NCBI GenBank assembly: GCA_038087035.1 | Contig: CP051187.1 | Coordinates: 1,674,001-1,738,000, forward strand | Length of the DNA stretch: 64,000 nucleotides | Direction: 5' to 3' | Source: Gloeotrichia echinulata CP02 | GTDB taxonomy: Bacteria > Cyanobacteriota > Cyanobacteriia > Cyanobacteriales > Nostocaceae | In this document: one piece after another, positions 1 to 8,320 of the stretch | How the letters are laid out: each line of letters begins with the position of its first letter | How positions within the stretch are numbered: position 1 is the first letter of the stretch | Notes under the pieces: generated by a model | What the model saw: the letters and a program-made list of their open reading frames with translations, nothing else | Told to the model about the DNA's origin: nothing | Databases searched by the model: none | Made by a program: the position numbers and the translations under genes

Positions 1-1044
1 CCATGTTATGGCATTGAGGCTCATCCTTTTGTTGCGCGTATAGCCAAAACTAAACTTTTGTATCAAACTAATGTTGATGCCTATCTTGAACATATCAAAA
101 AAATTATCGCCTGTGCTGAAAATCTACAATCTTCCATAGATAAATATCCCAAACTGATTCATGATTGCTTTAGTATTCCCTCACTCCAATCTCTAGATAA
201 ATTGCGGCAAGCCTGGGAAAAGCTTGCTGATGAATCACCTCAATCTCAATTAGCTTGGTTAACACTTGTATCTATTCTTCGCCATGTTTCTCATGCGGGA
301 ACTGCACCTTGGCAGTATATTTTACCCAATAAACAGAAACAATCTCCTTTAGAACCAATATCTGCTTTTCAGCTAATGGCAGAAACTATAGAAATAGATA
401 TGAAAATCGCCGCAAAAACAGCATATTCTGTTGCCACACTTATTCAATCCGATGCTCGAAATTGCCACGGAGTACCTGATAATTTTGCCAATTTAGTAAT
501 CACTTCACCACCATATGCTAATAACTATGATTATGCAGATGCTACACGTTTAGAAATGTGTTTTATGCAAGAAATTCATGGCTGGGGTGATTTACAAAAT
601 GCTGTGCGGCAATATTTGATTCGTTCATGTTCTCAGCACGTCACAAATAAAAATGTAAATCTCGATGAAATTCTGGCATCTCCTGAACTAGATCCAATCA
701 AATATAATATTATTCAAACCTGTGAGCAGTTATCTCAAGAGAGACATTTACATGGGGGTAAAAAGAATTACCATTTAATGATTGCCTGCTACTTTTTCGA
801 TATGGCTAAAGTTTGGATAGCGCTGCGTCGAGTATGTAAAACTCCAGCAACAGTTTGCTTTGTGATTGGTGATTCGGCTCCCTATGGTATTTATGTTCCA
901 GTAATTGAATGGATGGGTTTATTAGCACAATCAGCAGGGTTTGAGACTTGCAAGTTTGAAAAAATTCGTGACCGGAATGTGAAGTGGAAAAATCGGAAAC
1001 ACAGAGTGCCTCTTTGTGAAGGCTATTTATTGGTTCGTGGATAA
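1..1044 (+). CDS. DNA methyltransferase, SPPY type, C-terminal part
   Basis: The reading frame is open from base 1, so the gene begins outside the window and only 347 residues are visible. The first visible residues (GIEAHPFVA) look like the SAM-pocket strand that follows the FxGxG loop of amino-methyltransferases. The catalytic tetrapeptide lies in TSPPY (about bases 500-516), the form usual for N4-cytosine and some N6-adenine enzymes. The order SAM motif, long insert, then SPPY fits a class with SAM binding before catalysis. A conserved-looking CFVIGDS strand follows near the C-terminus. The probable restriction endonuclease starts 33 bases downstream on the same strand, which suggests a type II restriction-modification pair in which this enzyme protects host DNA. 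Recognition sequence unknown. Confidence 0.85.
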   Translation, partial: PCYGIEAHPFVARIAKTKLLYQTNVDAYLEHIKKIIACAENLQSSIDKYPKLIHDCFSIPSLQSLDKLRQAWEKLADESPQSQLAWLTLVSILRHVSHAGTAPWQYILPNKQKQSPLEPISAFQLMAETIEIDMKIAAKTAYSVATLIQSDARNCHGVPDNFANLVITSPPYANNYDYADATRLEMCFMQEIHGWGDLQNAVRQYLIRSCSQHVTNKNVNLDEILASPELDPIKYNIIQTCEQLSQERHLHGGKKNYHLMIACYFFDMAKVWIALRRVCKTPATVCFVIGDSAPYGIYVPVIEWMGLLAQSAGFETCKFEKIRDRNVKWKNRKHRVPLCEGYLLVRG

Positions 1045-1077
1045 GGTAATATAAGTAAATTACTGTTTATAGATGTA

Positions 1078-1950
1078 ATGGCAGAGTCATTTTCACATAA
1101 ATGGGGACAGATTATTGGGAATCTCATCCAAGAATTTATTCGCGAGACGCTTCAGCAAGTAGCTGATAAGCATGGTTTTTATTTGGACTATCAAAAGAAA
1201 CGGAAGGCACGAATCACCAAAAAGGTATCATGGCAGGATCGCTATGGTAATTATCATGACCTTGATTATGTATTAGAAAGGGGAGGTACAGAAGATACTC
1301 TCGGTCTACCAGTCGCATTTATTGAGACTGCATGGCGGCGCTACACCAAGCATTCTAGAAATAAGGTTCAAGAAATTGAAGGTGCGCTTATTCCTCTTGC
1401 AGATACCTATAATCACCTTAACCCATTTCTAGGTGCTATTCTAGCAGGTGTGTTTACTAAAGAAGCAATCAGTCAATTAGAGTCTAAAGGCTTTAAAATC
1501 CTTTATCTTGACTATGAAAATATAGTAAAGGCATTTGCATTGGTTGAGATAAATGCCTCTTTTAACGAAAGTACATCAGAAGCTGAATTTCAAGATAAGC
1601 TGGCTCAGTGGAATAACTTATCAAATCACAATATTGTCCAAATAAAAAATCAAATACTCAGTCTTGAAAAAACAAAAATAGATAAATTTATTAATAGTTT
1701 AGAACAATCATTCGCCAGAATAGTTCAAACGGTAACTGTGATTGTTCTACATGGAATATCTCATCAATCCGCCACTATTTATAATGCTATTGAATATATA
1801 CAGGATTATTCAGATAATCTACCTACAACTGCACTAGCATTGAAGTATGAAATTGACATTCGTTATAATAATGGCGATACAATTCATGCAATTTTTCAAA
1901 ATAAAAATGAAGCAATAAAATTTCTGAGAACATTTGTAGGTGTAATATAG
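1078..1950 (+). CDS. Probable type II restriction endonuclease (PD-(D/E)XK-like)
   Basis: A 290-residue protein encoded just behind the methyltransferase. Residues about 60-105 carry an acidic strand (DLDYVLE) followed by FIETAWRRYTKHSRNK. This reads as the D-x(n)-E-x-(A/W) arrangement of a PD-(D/E)XK nuclease with a basic helix after it, and is typical of cyanobacterial endonucleases paired with SPPY methyltransferases. The C-terminal half is less conserved and A+T-rich. The ATG at 1078 has no clear Shine-Dalgarno sequence, so translation may be coupled to the upstream gene. Inferred role: cleavage of unmethylated foreign DNA. The nuclease fold is a motif reading by eye, and the gene could also be annotated as a hypothetical protein. 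Confidence 0.68.
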   Translation: MAESFSHKWGQIIGNLIQEFIRETLQQVADKHGFYLDYQKKRKARITKKVSWQDRYGNYHDLDYVLERGGTEDTLGLPVAFIETAWRRYTKHSRNKVQEIEGALIPLADTYNHLNPFLGAILAGVFTKEAISQLESKGFKILYLDYENIVKAFALVEINASFNESTSEAEFQDKLAQWNNLSNHNIVQIKNQILSLEKTKIDKFINSLEQSFARIVQTVTVIVLHGISHQSATIYNAIEYIQDYSDNLPTTALALKYEIDIRYNNGDTIHAIFQNKNEAIKFLRTFVGVI

Positions 1951-2300
1951 ATAAAGTGATTCGCTCAACATTTCTGGAGTTACCCAAATTCTATAATTTC
2001 ACAAAAACACAGACAAAACCTGCACTTCGACAAGCTCAGTGACCACCTCCGCAGGTTGGAAAAACCTTCTCTACGAGACGCTACGCGAAAATATTGTGTT
2101 AGTCCACGGAGGTGGACTTTGCTTGTGTAGTAGCGAATTCTATTCGCCGAGAACTTTTAAAACATCCTCTTAGACCGTAGCGCAACACACCATTAATCTC
2201 GGTGCGTTACGGCAAAAATATTGATTTATTTTCCCTATTCTTTGTGACCTTGTGCCGTAACACACCCTACTTCTAATTCAATTATGAATTATGAATTGGT
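1951..2300. other. Intergenic stretch rich in dispersed palindromes
   Basis: No gene seen. It holds several short dyads: AACCTGC/GCAGGTT arms around 2018-2058, the iterated 'ctacgagacgctacgcg' palindrome near 2073, a GTCCACGGAGGTGGAC hairpin near 2103, and CCGTAGCGCAACACACC with GGTGCGTTACGG near 2171-2212. These resemble interspersed cyanobacterial intergenic repeats. Any of them could end transcription of the convergent genes on either side. Confidence 0.5.
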
Positions 2301-2972
2301 TTAAGAACCCAAAACATCTTGCAATCGTGCTACCATTTCCGCACGGGCTGACACCCCCAACTTGCGAAACATCCTCTTTAAAGCTTGCTTGACGGAATTT
2401 TGGGTAATCCACAATCTGGCGGCGATTTCGGTATTAGTTAACCCCTGCGCCACCAATTCAGCAATTTGTAATTCGCGGGGTGTCAAGGGACTAGTTGTAG
2501 CGGATGTGAATGTTTTTGGTTTTGCCCTTAAGGTAGCAAGTTTTGTGGACAAATGAATGCATAAAGCGCTTAAATCAGCTAAATCATCGCCATCAAAGGG
2601 AGGATTTCCGCGATCGCGTGCTAAGTTGAGCGTCCCAACTAAATGACCATCGTAGACAATGGGGCCAGTCATGACGTGTTCGTGGTCATGACGTGGACAA
2701 ATATTTTGCCAGTCGTCAGGGGATAATATTAATTGCTCATGAGCGGGAGCATGACGTTCTACCACATAGCGCCCGATGGGATTGCTCTGGACACATACAT
2801 CTGGAATACTTTGAACATCAATCTTGGTGGTTGACTGGTCATTTAAAAGATAGATACCCCAATGTTGCACGTCAAAATGCTCGCCTATTGTATCCTTGAG
2901 TGCGAGTTTAAGTTCTTGCTCATCGCGGACATTGGCGATCGCATGAAATACAGCATGGAGAGAATTAGTCAT
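2301..2972 (-). CDS. GAF-domain LuxR-family transcriptional regulator
   Basis: A 223-residue regulator. Residues about 10-145 look like a GAF sensor domain (HWGIYLLND at the start, GTLNLARDRGNPPF near the end). The C-terminus (about 160-220) is a LuxR/FixJ helix-turn-helix with the classic LTPRELQIAELVAQGLTNTEIA and a second helix SVKQALKRMFRKLGV. The domain order indicates a cytoplasmic one-component regulator that senses a small ligand or redox state through GAF and binds DNA. It is divergently transcribed from the DUF3386 gene across about 100 bp, so it may control that gene or itself. Its target and ligand are not visible. The family assignment is firm, the physiological role unknown. Confidence 0.88.
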   Translation of the reverse strand: MTNSLHAVFHAIANVRDEQELKLALKDTIGEHFDVQHWGIYLLNDQSTTKIDVQSIPDVCVQSNPIGRYVVERHAPAHEQLILSPDDWQNICPRHDHEHVMTGPIVYDGHLVGTLNLARDRGNPPFDGDDLADLSALCIHLSTKLATLRAKPKTFTSATTSPLTPRELQIAELVAQGLTNTEIAARLWITQNSVKQALKRMFRKLGVSARAEMVARLQDVLGS

Positions 2973-3073
2973 AAGTGTACCCAGTTGGGGACTATCCGAG
3001 CCTCAACAATTACCTCTATGCTAATACCAGCAAAGCTAAAAAGCTAATAACACTAGTAGCATAGATAAAGCAC

Positions 3074-3730
3074 ATGACAGTTACACAACTCTCTGCTCAG
3101 GAACTTTTCCGAGATGCTTATGAAAACCGCTACACCTGGGACAACAATTTCCCTGGGTACACAGCAGATGTCACTTACAAATATGACGAACAAGTAATCA
3201 CAGGTAAAGTTCTCATCAACGCCAATCTCAAGGCGGAAGTCTTAGATGTGGAGGACGAACAAGCCAAGCAGGCGATTCACTCTCAAGCCTGGGAAATCGC
3301 TGTTCACCGCATCCGTCGTGCGTTTACAGACACCCACGGCGCAAATACATTTAGCTATGGTGCGACCCAAGCAAATGGTGCTGTAGAGATTTTAGTTGGT
3401 GGTAAAGCTGACGGCGATAAATACAAAGTCCATAACAATGAAGTCAGCCACGTTCACCGTCTCATCCACGGTACTTTTGTGACCATTGACACCTTTAGCA
3501 GTCACGACACTGGAGAAGGCTATCTGTCCCACACCTATGATTCTGTATATCATGACCCCAAAACCGGGGAACAAAAGGGTGGAAGAAGTGAATTTACAGA
3601 CGAATACGAAAAGGTTGGTAAATATTTCATTTTAAATCGCCGGGAGATTCGCACCCAAACAGCAGGGACGATATCAAATCAGGAATTTATTTTCTCGAAT
3701 ATTAAATTACTGGAGCCTGTTGCTGCTTAA
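3074..3730 (+). CDS. DUF3386 family protein
   Basis: A 218-residue soluble protein recognised as the DUF3386 family, conserved in cyanobacteria and plastid-bearing plants and of unknown function. It starts MTVTQLSAQELFRDAYENRYTW and keeps the family-like features FPGYTADVTY near residue 30 and a His/Asp-rich strand VSHVHRLIHGTF near the middle. No signal peptide or membrane segment is seen. It is divergent from the LuxR-type regulator. Length is normal for the family. The start is the first ATG in frame. No function is claimed. Confidence 0.85.
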   Translation: MTVTQLSAQELFRDAYENRYTWDNNFPGYTADVTYKYDEQVITGKVLINANLKAEVLDVEDEQAKQAIHSQAWEIAVHRIRRAFTDTHGANTFSYGATQANGAVEILVGGKADGDKYKVHNNEVSHVHRLIHGTFVTIDTFSSHDTGEGYLSHTYDSVYHDPKTGEQKGGRSEFTDEYEKVGKYFILNRREIRTQTAGTISNQEFIFSNIKLLEPVAA

Positions 3731-3859
3731 TCAGTCTTAGTCTGGAATATAAACATCAGCGATGGGCTGCTCTGGGGGTAGCCATCGCATTTATTTTTGG
3801 TATGTTGAGTTCGGAACACCAAGTTTCGAGTTCCGAACACGAAGTTCCGAGTTATAAGC

Positions 3860-3986
3860 CAATACAGTTCAGTTAGGCTCGAATGATATACACTGTAGGG
3901 AACATCCAAAATTTTTTCTTCTAATGACAATTTTATTCGTGCCGTGCCCTGCCCCTACGACAATTTTCCTTAACTGAACTGTATTG
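3860..3986. mobile_element. 127-bp MITE with 16-bp inverted repeats and 10-bp target duplication
   Basis: The ends read CAATACAGTTCAGTTA and its reverse complement TAACTGAACTGTATTG. AGTTATAAGC occurs immediately outside both ends (3850-3859 and 3987-3996), a perfect 10-bp target-site duplication. There is no coding capacity. The internal segment GTTAGGCTCGAATGATATAC (from 3872, continuing to 3900) recurs at 60529-60557, so part of the element is dispersed. It was probably moved in trans by a transposase encoded elsewhere. Confidence 0.85.
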
Positions 3987-4122
3987 AGTTATAAGCGCAA
4001 ATGGTCGAGTTCAGCACTCCGTGTGTTGACAAAAAAGGTTGGTATTTTGAGTTTAGAGCCTGAATAAGACAATTCCCATAACAAACGATAACTTCAAAAC
4101 TTTAGTTACAACACTTAATCGG

Positions 4123-4646
4123 TTATTTTGGACGTTTAATTCCACCCCGTCTTTTTACTCCAAATCCATATAAATAAATTTCAGGCATATTAATACGTCC
4201 ATCCGACCTACTGTCAAGAATACCAAGTTGCAGCAAATAGTTGAAAATTTCCTCCGGTTTTGAAGTAGGTGGGCATTTTCGGCTCTTCCGTACTTAGCGT
4301 GCTGAATTTATTAAATAATCAGCTTGAAACCCTTGCAGAGCTAAGATAATAGCCATTATTTTCTGTATTTTATATCATATTGGTAAAAATTAAATTATGA
4401 ACGCCTGTAAGCCTTACTTTTAAAGCAAATTTATAAACTTTAATTAATAATTAAGCACGCTAAGTACGCAAGAACCGGATTGGGTGCCAAATATCACTGC
4501 AGCATGGGATAAATCAGCTAAAGCTAATCCCCCAATATCGTGGAATCCTGCTCTAGCATCCAGTAGGATAAAGTCCAGGTTTTGGATTCCTCCTTTAATT
4601 TCTTTCAACATATTCCGCAAAATATCAGGTAATCGCAAATAATTAC
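4123..4646 (-). pseudogene. Broken ATPase-like gene split by a MITE
   Basis: Two minus-strand coding pieces flank the miniature element at 4281-4476. The upstream piece (4477-4646) reads LKEIKGGIQNLDFILLDARAG and on to DLSHAAVIFGTQ, which resembles the Walker-B region of a ParA/MinD-like P-loop ATPase (hydrophobic strand, D-x-R-A-G). The downstream piece (4123-4280) reads PEEIFNYLLQLGILDSRSDGR and ends FGVKRRGGIKRPK followed by TAA. Both look like real coding sequence, but the P-loop half is absent. The piece starts directly at the second MITE, so the 5' part was lost. That the two pieces are one former gene is inferred from strand and order. Confidence 0.55.
4281..4476. mobile_element. 196-bp MITE, copy A
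   Basis: It begins GGCTCTTCCGTACTTAGC and ends with the near-complementary AGTACGCAAGAACC, giving terminal inverted repeats of about 23 bp. Read as its reverse complement it aligns along its whole length with the element at 4647-4842, and both are exactly 196 bp, so it is a second copy in opposite orientation. No clear target duplication is visible. It lies inside the ATPase-like pseudogene. Confidence 0.82.
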
Positions 4647-4842
4647 GGTTCTTGCGTACTTAACGTGCTAAATTTTTAATTACAGTCGATAACTTTGTTT
4701 TAAAATCAAGGCTTACAGGCGCTTATAGCCAAAATTTTAATCATCAGACCTAAAAGGCAGTAAATAATGGCTGTCATCTTATCCCAGCAAGGATTTCAAG
4801 CTTATTTTTCAACATATTTAGCACGCTAAGTACGCAAGAACC
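4647..4842. mobile_element. 196-bp MITE, copy B
   Basis: The inverted ends GGTTCTTGCGTACTTAACGT and ACGCTAAGTACGCAAGAACC are intact. The interior shares blocks such as AAGGCTTACAGGCG and TTTCAAGCTT with copy A in inverse orientation. The right end abuts a truncated HEPN gene and the left end abuts a headless ATPase fragment. This suggests deletion of host DNA at or between elements. Its end encodes the peptide GSCVLSVLN when host frames read into it. Confidence 0.82.
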
Positions 4843-5010
4843 ATAGTTTTTTACTGCGTCTTTATCAATATATATCTTTACTAATACCTTGAATGAGCAT
4901 TCCACGACATAACCTGCAAGGTATACTGCATTATCACATCGCTGTTTATTTAGCAATAGGTTTGCATCATGCAAATGCCTTGCAGCCGCTTGTGAAAAAG
5001 AATCTGACAT
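4843..5010 (-). pseudogene. Truncated HEPN-domain gene
   Basis: The 56 host-derived residues begin MSDSFSQAAARHLHDANLLL and continue to VYLAGYVVECSFKVLVKIYI, a clear HEPN-type helical start (AARHLxDA and a YLAGYVVECxLK helix). The ATG at 5010 has a good Shine-Dalgarno (GAGGAGC). The frame enters MITE copy B after KNY and picks up the element-encoded tail. HEPN proteins are often RNases or partners in toxin-antitoxin and defence loci. Here the second half, where the catalytic RxxxxH would lie, is gone, so the gene is probably dead. Confidence 0.7.
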
Positions 5011-5146
5011 GACTGCTCCTCATTCTTTACAGTTAACATTTATTTGGCTGAAAATCTTGCACAAGAACATTACCATTAAAACGTAATTTACACAACAACA
5101 AAAAATCAATCAAGGCGATTCCAGGTGATTAACTTAAGCAAGGGGT

Positions 5147-5539
5147 TTAATCAATCAATTTGTGAATATTCGCCTCCCAATTTTCCCCATCAAAGGGCAC
5201 AATTTCAAAATTACCGATCACATCCCCATCTAAACACCGCACATTCACATCAATACAATTGGGATGACTGCGGGGAATATAAAAAGGATGCATCCCACAA
5301 ATACGGCAAAATTTATGCTGGGCAATTCCTGTGTTAAATTTGTAGGTTGTCAACTCATCTTCACCTTGTAGCAAGGTAAACTGTTCTCGCGGCACAATTA
5401 AATGTAAAAACCCCTTCTTTCGGCAAATTGAACAGTTACAATCCTCCACCCTGTCTTTGTTCACTAGCACCCGAAATCGCACTGCACCACAATGACATCC
5501 ACCTTCGTATGTAACTGATTTATTAATATTGATTGTCAT
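5147..5539 (-). CDS. GFA/CENP-V family zinc protein
   Basis: A small protein (130 residues from the ATG at 5539) of the GFA family (glutathione-dependent formaldehyde-activating enzyme/CENP-V fold). The zinc-binding cysteine groups are all present: GGCHCGAVRF near the N-terminus, CNCSICRKKG, and FCRICGMHPFYIPRS. Family members coordinate structural zinc and often a second catalytic zinc. Only some act on S-hydroxymethylglutathione, so the substrate here is unknown. A TTG four codons upstream could also start the frame, but the ATG is preferred. It stands alone with a short A+T-rich leader. Function beyond the fold is not inferred. Confidence 0.85.
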   Translation of the reverse strand: MTININKSVTYEGGCHCGAVRFRVLVNKDRVEDCNCSICRKKGFLHLIVPREQFTLLQGEDELTTYKFNTGIAQHKFCRICGMHPFYIPRSHPNCIDVNVRCLDGDVIGNFEIVPFDGENWEANIHKLID

Positions 5540-5694
5540 ATTAAATTGCAATTTTTATCTATTCTTTACAGTTGAAATTAGTACACGAATAAGATTATCG
5601 TAGATCTTGGGAAGTTTGGGAGCCGTAACATTGTCATTTATGGTAAATTTTTAACAGTGCTGTCTGCTCACCCCATTTCATCAATATCTACACC

Positions 5695-6105
5695 ATGAAA
5701 ATAGAACGATTCCAGGAACTTAAACAAAAACTGACCAATGAAGCAGATCTTTCTAACATCTGGTTGTTTTATATGGATCATTTTGCGGATCATGCGGAAT
5801 TCACAGAATTGGGTCAACCCGCCCATAATGAATACCTAAATACTATTATCCACAAAACTTGTCAGCAAATGTTTGGCAAAACAATCAAGATTACTAACTT
5901 TTTCCTGATCTACATTGCAAAGTATCACTTATTTCATGGACCCTTCCAAGTTCAAGGACGTATTGGGGGTGTAATTTATTTCGAGGATATCAAAATTGGT
6001 TTACTTGCTGTGTCGGCGGATTATCCTCCTACCGATGCGGTCAAGTATTCACGTTTTACTGAAATAATTCAGCTGTCGAAACCTAATCGTAACGATCTCA
6101 ATTGA
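5695..6105 (+). CDS. Conserved hypothetical protein, 136 aa
   Basis: A 136-residue soluble protein not recognised beyond looking like a conserved cyanobacterial hypothetical. It begins MKIERFQELKQKLTNEADLS, carries an acidic His-rich stretch (MDHFADHAEF), a hydrophobic segment FFLIYIAKYHLFHGPF, and a strand-rich end with GGVIYFEDIKIGLLAV. Base composition is like its neighbours and the ATG is the natural start. It is followed by a strong inverted repeat that may end transcription. No function can be assigned. Confidence 0.65.
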   Translation: MKIERFQELKQKLTNEADLSNIWLFYMDHFADHAEFTELGQPAHNEYLNTIIHKTCQQMFGKTIKITNFFLIYIAKYHLFHGPFQVQGRIGGVIYFEDIKIGLLAVSADYPPTDAVKYSRFTEIIQLSKPNRNDLN

Positions 6106-6118
6106 GAGAAGCATCTTG

Positions 6119-6182
6119 TAGGGTGCGTCAGATTTGAGAAATTGATGATTATCAACAGATTTTTGACATGTGACGCACCCTA
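6119..6182. repeat. Inverted repeat with TAGGGTGCGTCA arms
   Basis: TAGGGTGCGTCA at 6119-6130 and TGACGCACCCTA at 6171-6182 are perfect inverted copies around a 40-base A+T-rich loop. This arm sequence is a common dispersed cyanobacterial repeat. It lies between convergent genes, so it may work as a terminator, but there is no clean T-run. Confidence 0.6.
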
Positions 6183-6218
6183 GGAATGTAATTAATTTAC
6201 ACAGTCGCTAAAAATCAA

Positions 6219-6566
6219 TCAATGGGATTCCAGTTTAGAGACTCGCGTCTCTAATTTATTTAATTGTTGCTTCAATTCCACCACCAAAGTTGATAGTCTA
6301 TCTATAACAATATCTCGCTCTTTTTGTGATAAATTCCGTCTAGGAGTCAGGGATTGTGGCTGGTTATTTGGTACCCCTAAAGATGGAGACTCACGTCTTT
6401 GATTAAGTTTCGCCTCAACCTGACTTAGCCGCGACTGGAAACGACTAAAATCTGCTTCTAGATTACTGAGGCGGGATTCTACTTGCTGCGATGAGGCGGT
6501 ACTGGACAATAAGCCAATCCAGATAATTAGTACCAAAACCCCGGAGAATAATAATCTGCTAAACAT
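6219..6566 (-). CDS. Small membrane-anchored or exported coiled-coil protein
   Basis: A 115-residue protein. Residues 1-27 are a signal peptide or anchor (MFSRLLFSGVLVLIIWIGLL, then SSTASSQ). Residues about 28-58 and 85-115 are heptad-rich (VESRLSNLEADFSRFQSRLS; LVVELKQQLNKLETRV), joined by a Pro/Asn/Gln linker. It is probably a periplasm-facing coiled-coil protein. It lies just downstream of, and on the same strand as, the SDR-CIA30 gene, so the two may be co-transcribed. The family is not recognised. Confidence 0.65.
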   Translation of the reverse strand: MFSRLLFSGVLVLIIWIGLLSSTASSQQVESRLSNLEADFSRFQSRLSQVEAKLNQRRESPSLGVPNNQPQSLTPRRNLSQKERDIVIDRLSTLVVELKQQLNKLETRVSKLESH

Positions 6567-6609
6567 TTGATGTAATCATTGGGAGAGTTCGGGATAAACA
6601 GTTAACTAT

Positions 6610-8094
6610 TCACTCCTTTAAACTTGAAAATAGCCTCTCCCAATCGATAGATTCAGTGCTATTGTCTCCTGCTTTCACCTCAAAGATGAGGTTAGTGGCT
6701 TTTGGTTGTTTTAACGCTTGCACACAAATTTCTGCAACATCTTCACGGCTGATTTTGCCCTTAATATTATCACCTTGGTCGCATATTAATAAGTTACCCC
6801 CAGCTTCCTCCGTTAACGCACAAGGTCTAATAATCGTATAAGGAATTCCACTGGCTCGTACACTATCTTCTCCCTTCAGTTTCCAAGTTAAAATTCCTCC
6901 CAATTGGTCATTTAATCTCACCGCTGGTGGTTCTTCATCTAAATTAATTCCCGGTCGTCCGGGACGAGTCACACCAGCTGAACTGACGAGGACAAACTGT
7001 GGTAAAGTTCCCCCCCCATAAGCTTTGATAGATTCCACTTGTAAAGAGAAACCACCAGGTGAAAATTTCGGATTTAAAGCGCCATCATATTCAAACTTGC
7101 TCAACATCAGTTGAAATGAGCAAATTTTGCTAATATCAATTTTGGGAGCATCTTGCACAACTTTAGCGCGAAATACCGGAATCAAATCATCAAAAGGAAT
7201 GCGAATATTTATCCAGGTATTTGCTACAGTGTCGAAAGAATAGCTATAACCAAGTCCATCCCATTTAACTTCTGTCCGCAGGAATATTTTATAACGCTGA
7301 CCATCACCTCTAACCCGCAATTCCACACCTTTATAACCCGATAAATTGAACGCTGGCTCAAAATTTTTAGTTCTGACAGAAGCAAATCCCCCAGAGTTAG
7401 CGGTAGAAACATTCCCAGCAAATAAAGCTGTATTTTCTACAAATTGAATATTACTTGCACTCACCCCACCCATCACCACATCATCCAAAGCACCCCAGAC
7501 ATTCTTTAACTCTGCTGATGGATTTGTGAAATCAAATATCAGTTTTTCATCTGATTTGTGTAAATATTTCGCCGCAGCTTCTACCAAATTTTTTACACCT
7601 TGATATTCCACATTTTCTGGAGTATCGCCGACAATTTCCGGCTGGTAAAATTTGATGCCTTGATAGTATTTAGCTCTATCTGCCGTATCTCCCTCAACTG
7701 GTTGCACACGCACCGCTGTACAACACACCACACCTTGGATATTAGCCAGAACTAAGGGAGTCAAAGTTTCAGGTTTAGTGATATCCCCAACTACCAAGTC
7801 AACGTCATTACCAAGAATTGACCGTGCTTTTTCCAGATTACGGACAAGACATCGCACTTGATAACCCCGTTCCAGCAATCGCCGCACGACACGTTTACCC
7901 ACACCACCCGTCGCACCCGCTACCAATATTACGCCCACACTTGTTCCTCCAATGGGTTGATTTTTATTATCCTGGGGACGACCTTGGATTAACTGCTTTA
8001 AGCATTTAAAAAAAGGAATTACCTCAAAGTATGCAAGAGTTTGAATAAACCTGCCAAAATCCCAGAGAGAGCGATTTTTTTCAGTCATAACCAC
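6610..8094 (-). CDS. SDR-fold NAD(P)-binding protein with inserted CIA30 domain
   Basis: A 494-residue protein. An atypical short-chain dehydrogenase Rossmann fold opens near residue 55 with ILVAGATGGVGKRVVRRLLE (GxxGxxG). After about 130 residues a CIA30 (complex I intermediate-associated protein 30) domain is inserted (about 190-355, FDFTNPSAELKNVWGALDDV onward), and the SDR core then resumes (LVSSAGVTRPGR, IIRPCALTEE). The same architecture is known in plant HCF173, needed for psbA mRNA translation and photosystem II assembly, so an assembly or stability role is plausible but inferred. The N-terminus has a short hydrophobic stretch that may associate with membrane. Start at ATG 8094, with a second ATG two codons in. 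Fold assignment is firm, role tentative. Confidence 0.85.
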   Translation of the reverse strand: MVMTEKNRSLWDFGRFIQTLAYFEVIPFFKCLKQLIQGRPQDNKNQPIGGTSVGVILVAGATGGVGKRVVRRLLERGYQVRCLVRNLEKARSILGNDVDLVVGDITKPETLTPLVLANIQGVVCCTAVRVQPVEGDTADRAKYYQGIKFYQPEIVGDTPENVEYQGVKNLVEAAAKYLHKSDEKLIFDFTNPSAELKNVWGALDDVVMGGVSASNIQFVENTALFAGNVSTANSGGFASVRTKNFEPAFNLSGYKGVELRVRGDGQRYKIFLRTEVKWDGLGYSYSFDTVANTWINIRIPFDDLIPVFRAKVVQDAPKIDISKICSFQLMLSKFEYDGALNPKFSPGGFSLQVESIKAYGGGTLPQFVLVSSAGVTRPGRPGINLDEEPPAVRLNDQLGGILTWKLKGEDSVRASGIPYTIIRPCALTEEAGGNLLICDQGDNIKGKISREDVAEICVQALKQPKATNLIFEVKAGDNSTESIDWERLFSSLKE

Positions 8095-8320
8095 ATCTTT
8101 ATAATTTATAACTTTTTCCAGTCTAACTCAATGATACCAATTTAAATTTCAGTCATGTACCTCCCATACCAGATTCTCTCATCTCTCTTCTTTGCGCCAC
8201 CCTTCGGGTTCCGCCTTAGCGGTACTGCGCCTCTGCGTGAGATAAATTCCCAAAATCTATATTCACAACACAACTGTATAATAATTAATAACCAGTTATC
8301 AATACAAATTAAACTTACTT

